From Closterium sp. NIES-65 (Eukaryota > Streptophyta > Zygnematophyceae > Desmidiales > Closteriaceae): DNA of 64,000 bases. Position numbers and translations under genes: made by a program. The stretch lies in assembly GCA_948144175.1 (NCBI GenBank), contig CANXME010002327.1:186001-250000 (forward strand). Reading direction: 5' to 3'. Below, piece by piece: positions 62,080-64,000 of the stretch. The notes under the pieces are model-generated. The model was given only the letters and a program-made list of their open reading frames with translations, did no database searches and was not told where the DNA came from. Numbering within the stretch: position 1 is the first letter of the stretch; each line of letters starts with the position of its first letter.

Positions 62080-62359
62080 ATGTGGAAAACAGGAGGGGGA
62101 GAAGAGTGAGTATGGCAGGCCAGAGAGGAGACGAACGTGGGGAGGGAGGTATGGGGGATGAGAGTGAGGGTTGCAGGGCAAACAGGAGCGGATGTAACTG
62201 AGGATGGCCAGAGGGTGGAGGGTAGTGTGAGGGGTGGGGGTGGGGGATGTATGTGAGAGTAGCAGTCCAGAGAGGAGAGGGAAGTGTGAGGGAGTGGGGG
62301 ATGAATGTGGCATGCAGTCCAGAGAGGAGAGGGAAGTGTGAGGGAGTGGGGGATGAATG
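62080..62359. repeat. Purine-rich minisatellite
   Basis: GAGGGAG/GTGTGAG-rich stretch. A unit of about 50 bp with AGTCCAGAGAGGAGAGGG and GTGAGGGAGTGGGGGATG appears twice in tandem (62262-62359), with weaker copies before it. It ends in GAATG at the Copia J insertion point. Confidence 0.7.
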
Positions 62360-62491
62360 TGTCAGAACATATAGCTTACCTGTTTGTGTAGGCTACAGTG
62401 GGGTATCCCATAAGGGGTACAACACAATTAGGTTTCCTATTTGTACTCATTCTTGACTTAGTCAATTCATTCCTCTTCTCACTGTTTCACA
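62360..62491 (+). repeat. 5' LTR of Copia J
   Basis: TGTCAGAACATATAGC ... CTGTTTCACA, 132 bp, most like the Copia G LTR. Confidence 0.92.
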
Positions 62492-63319
62492 TGGTATAGA
62501 GCTAGGTCCCTCCAGGACCGATTTTTTTGGGCCCACCGAAGCGCGCCCAGAGGCGCGATTTTTTTTAGCGACCCCTCGAGTCGCCCTCTCCCCTGCGGCC
62601 TCCCCGCCCACTCAGTCGCGGCCCCGCCCTGACCCTTACGCGGCCTCGCCGCCGGCTCCATCGCGGCCCTGCCCCGGCTTCTACGCGGTCCCGTCCCCAG
62701 CCCCTTACGCGGCCCCGCCGCAGGCTCCTACGCGGCCCCGCCGCCGGCTCCTACTCGGCCCCGCGCCGGCCCTTACGCGGCCTCGCCGCCGGCTCCATCG
62801 CGGCCCCGCCCCTGCTCCGACGCGGCCCTGCCGCCGGCTTCTACTCGGCCCTGCGCCGGCCCCTACGCGGCTCGGCCGCCGACTCCAACGCGGCCCTGCG
62901 CCGGCTCCTACGCGGCCCTGCAGCCGGCTCCAACCCGGCCCTGCCCCGGCTCCTACGCCGGCCCTAACGCGGCCCCGCCCTGGTTCTCTCACGCGACCCC
63001 GCCGCCTCACCTGCAGCAGTCGGGCAGCAGGGCCGCCGAGCCGCCCAGGAGCCGAGCCGCCCTGCACCCGAGCCGCCGGTAGCCGAGCCGCCCTGCACCC
63101 GAGCCGCCCTGCAGCCGAGCCGCCCGGGAGCCGAGCCGCCCTGCACCCGAGCCGCCCTGCCGCCGAGCCGCCCGGGAGCCGAGCCGCTGTACACACGAGC
63201 CGCCCGGTCGCCGTTCTGCTTGTCTGTCGAGCTGCACGGCCTGCCCTGCCTGGTGAGCACAGTCCGTCTGTCACTGCGCCCTCTTTCCCTACTGCTTGCA
63301 CTGCTTCACTGTAGTCGTC
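62492..63319 (+). other. Leader of Copia J
   Basis: Primer site, stem GGTCC/GGACC, GGGCCCACC (62529-62537), GC hairpin (62541-62556), oligo-T, AGCGACCC. Then CGGCCCCGCCGCCGGCTCCT-type repeats (62610-62960) and GAGCCGCCCTGCACCC-type repeats (63010-63200), and donor-like GTGAGCA at 63253. Confidence 0.85.
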
Positions 63320-64000
63320 ATGGCCACCCCTAGTGTCCTAGCCTTTGACGCCGAGGGTCGCGCCATTGATTTTGAGGTCTGGCTGGACGACCTGCAGCTT
63401 TTCTTACAGTGCGACAGAGCTGACAGCCTTTCTCTCTTTGACCTCACCTCTGGCGCCTCTCCTGCTCCTGCTGCCGATGCTGATCCCACTGTCCGCTCTC
63501 AGTGGGCCACCCGCGATGCTGCTGCACGTCTTGCTGTGCGTCGCCACCTCCCTACCTCTGAGCGTGCACACTTTAGTCAGTACAAGAGTGCTCAGACCTT
63601 GTACGACGCTGTAGTTGCGCGCTACTCCTCCCCTGCCACTGCTGCACTGAGCCGTCTCATGCTTCCCTACCTCTTTCCTGACCTCTCTGCCTTTCCCACT
63701 GTCGCTGACCTCATTACGCACCTCCGCACTAGTGACACTCGCTACCGCGCCGCCCTTCCTGCTGAGTTCTGCGCTAAGAACCCCCCCCCCATGTACATCA
63801 CTCTCTACTACGTAGTCGCGCGCCTCCCTGACTCCCTCCGTGTAGTCAGGGACCACTTTCTCGCAGTCTGTCCCACCACTCTCACCGTCGACCTCCTCGA
63901 GAAGGCCCTCCTCGCAGCGGAGAAGAGCATAGTCGCTGTAGGTGCCTCTCGTGGTGACCCTCGCACCCCCATCTTTGAGGGGTGCTCTCCTTCCCCCTTG
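63320..64000 (+). CDS. Copia J gag, N-terminal part
   Basis: ATG 63320 starts MATPSVLAFDAEGRAIDF. The frame stays open for 227 codons to the window edge through the capsid blocks LQLFLQCDRADSLSLFDL, ATRDAAARLAVRRHLP, FSQYKSAQTLYDAVVARYSS, LITHLRTSDTRYRAALP, PPMYITLYYVVARLPDSL, CPTTLTVDLLEKALLA and VGASRGDPRTPIFEG. Nearly identical to Copia 1 gag over the same range. Incomplete only because the window ends. Confidence 0.92.
   Translation, partial: MATPSVLAFDAEGRAIDFEVWLDDLQLFLQCDRADSLSLFDLTSGASPAPAADADPTVRSQWATRDAAARLAVRRHLPTSERAHFSQYKSAQTLYDAVVARYSSPATAALSRLMLPYLFPDLSAFPTVADLITHLRTSDTRYRAALPAEFCAKNPPPMYITLYYVVARLPDSLRVVRDHFLAVCPTTLTVDLLEKALLAAEKSIVAVGASRGDPRTPIFEGCSPSPL

Larger units (their letters stand above)
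62360..64000 (+). mobile_element. Copia J, 5' part, runs off the window
   Basis: LTR 62360-62491, primer site TGGTATAGAGC, leader module, GC minisatellite and gag open to the window end. The gag and leader end are closest to Copia 1 (same CCTGGTGAGCACAG block 67 nt before the ATG). The possible left target copy is GAATG (62355-62359). Whether the rest is whole cannot be seen. Confidence 0.9.

Overview
This is a eukaryotic, transposon-dominated window. Nearly all of it is a nest of LTR retrotransposons, mostly Ty1/Copia with very short (124-142 bp) LTRs and one Ty3/Gypsy chromovirus. The initiator-Met-tRNA-type primer sites, the UBN2-type Copia gag, and the Gypsy chromodomain all point to the green-plant lineage. 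The extreme GC content, the glycine-rich gag and the GC minisatellite leaders make a streptophyte alga (for example a Closterium-like desmid) my best guess. That is an inference, not a demonstration. I see no rRNA, tRNA, CRISPR or bacterial-type gene, and no convincing complete host gene.

Left nest (1-31.2 kb). A non-autonomous Copia-like element (1-726, left end outside the window) abuts a Gypsy RNase H/integrase relic (727-1876) and a host-like scrap. Copia B (2200-23618, minus strand, TSD TCGCT) inserted next. It was later split by a Gypsy chromovirus (2630-8667, minus, TSD GTTGG) and by Copia 1 (9016-16466, plus, TSD GTAGC), which carries an unbroken 1968-residue polyprotein frame. After another 0.14 kb of host-like DNA lies Copia C (23765-31242, minus, TSD TCGGC).

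Right nest (31.6-58.5 kb). An old Copia D (31613-58490) has Copia E (34199-58291, TSD CTCCT) inside its 3' LTR. E in turn holds a minus-strand LTR fragment, a 3.5-kb partial copy (F) of Copia G, a 218-bp solo LTR-like unit (TSD CACAG), the whole-looking Copia G (43659-50978, TSD GCAAG) and a one-ended inverted Copia H (about 52290-58051). LTR divergences counted by eye follow the nesting: D about 7%, B about 4%, E about 2%, and the Gypsy, C, 1 and G elements about 1% or less.

Right edge (58.5-64 kb). AT-richer, host-like DNA holds a complete 1.7-kb non-autonomous element (I, 58795-60525, TSD GTTTA) of the same family as the window start. It also holds a 350-bp solo LTR candidate, two weak host-exon candidates, and the 5' third of Copia J, which runs off the window.

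The most interesting signals are traits shared by all the short-LTR elements. The leader module (primer site, covarying stem-loop, GGGCCCACC, often a GC hairpin and oligo-T) is kept even by the non-autonomous family. The gag carries a stretched CX13CX3HX4C knuckle. An SPQ[QE]LREW[YF] peptide occurs both in gag and again after the integrase. Expandable minisatellites sit in the leader, gag and hinge.
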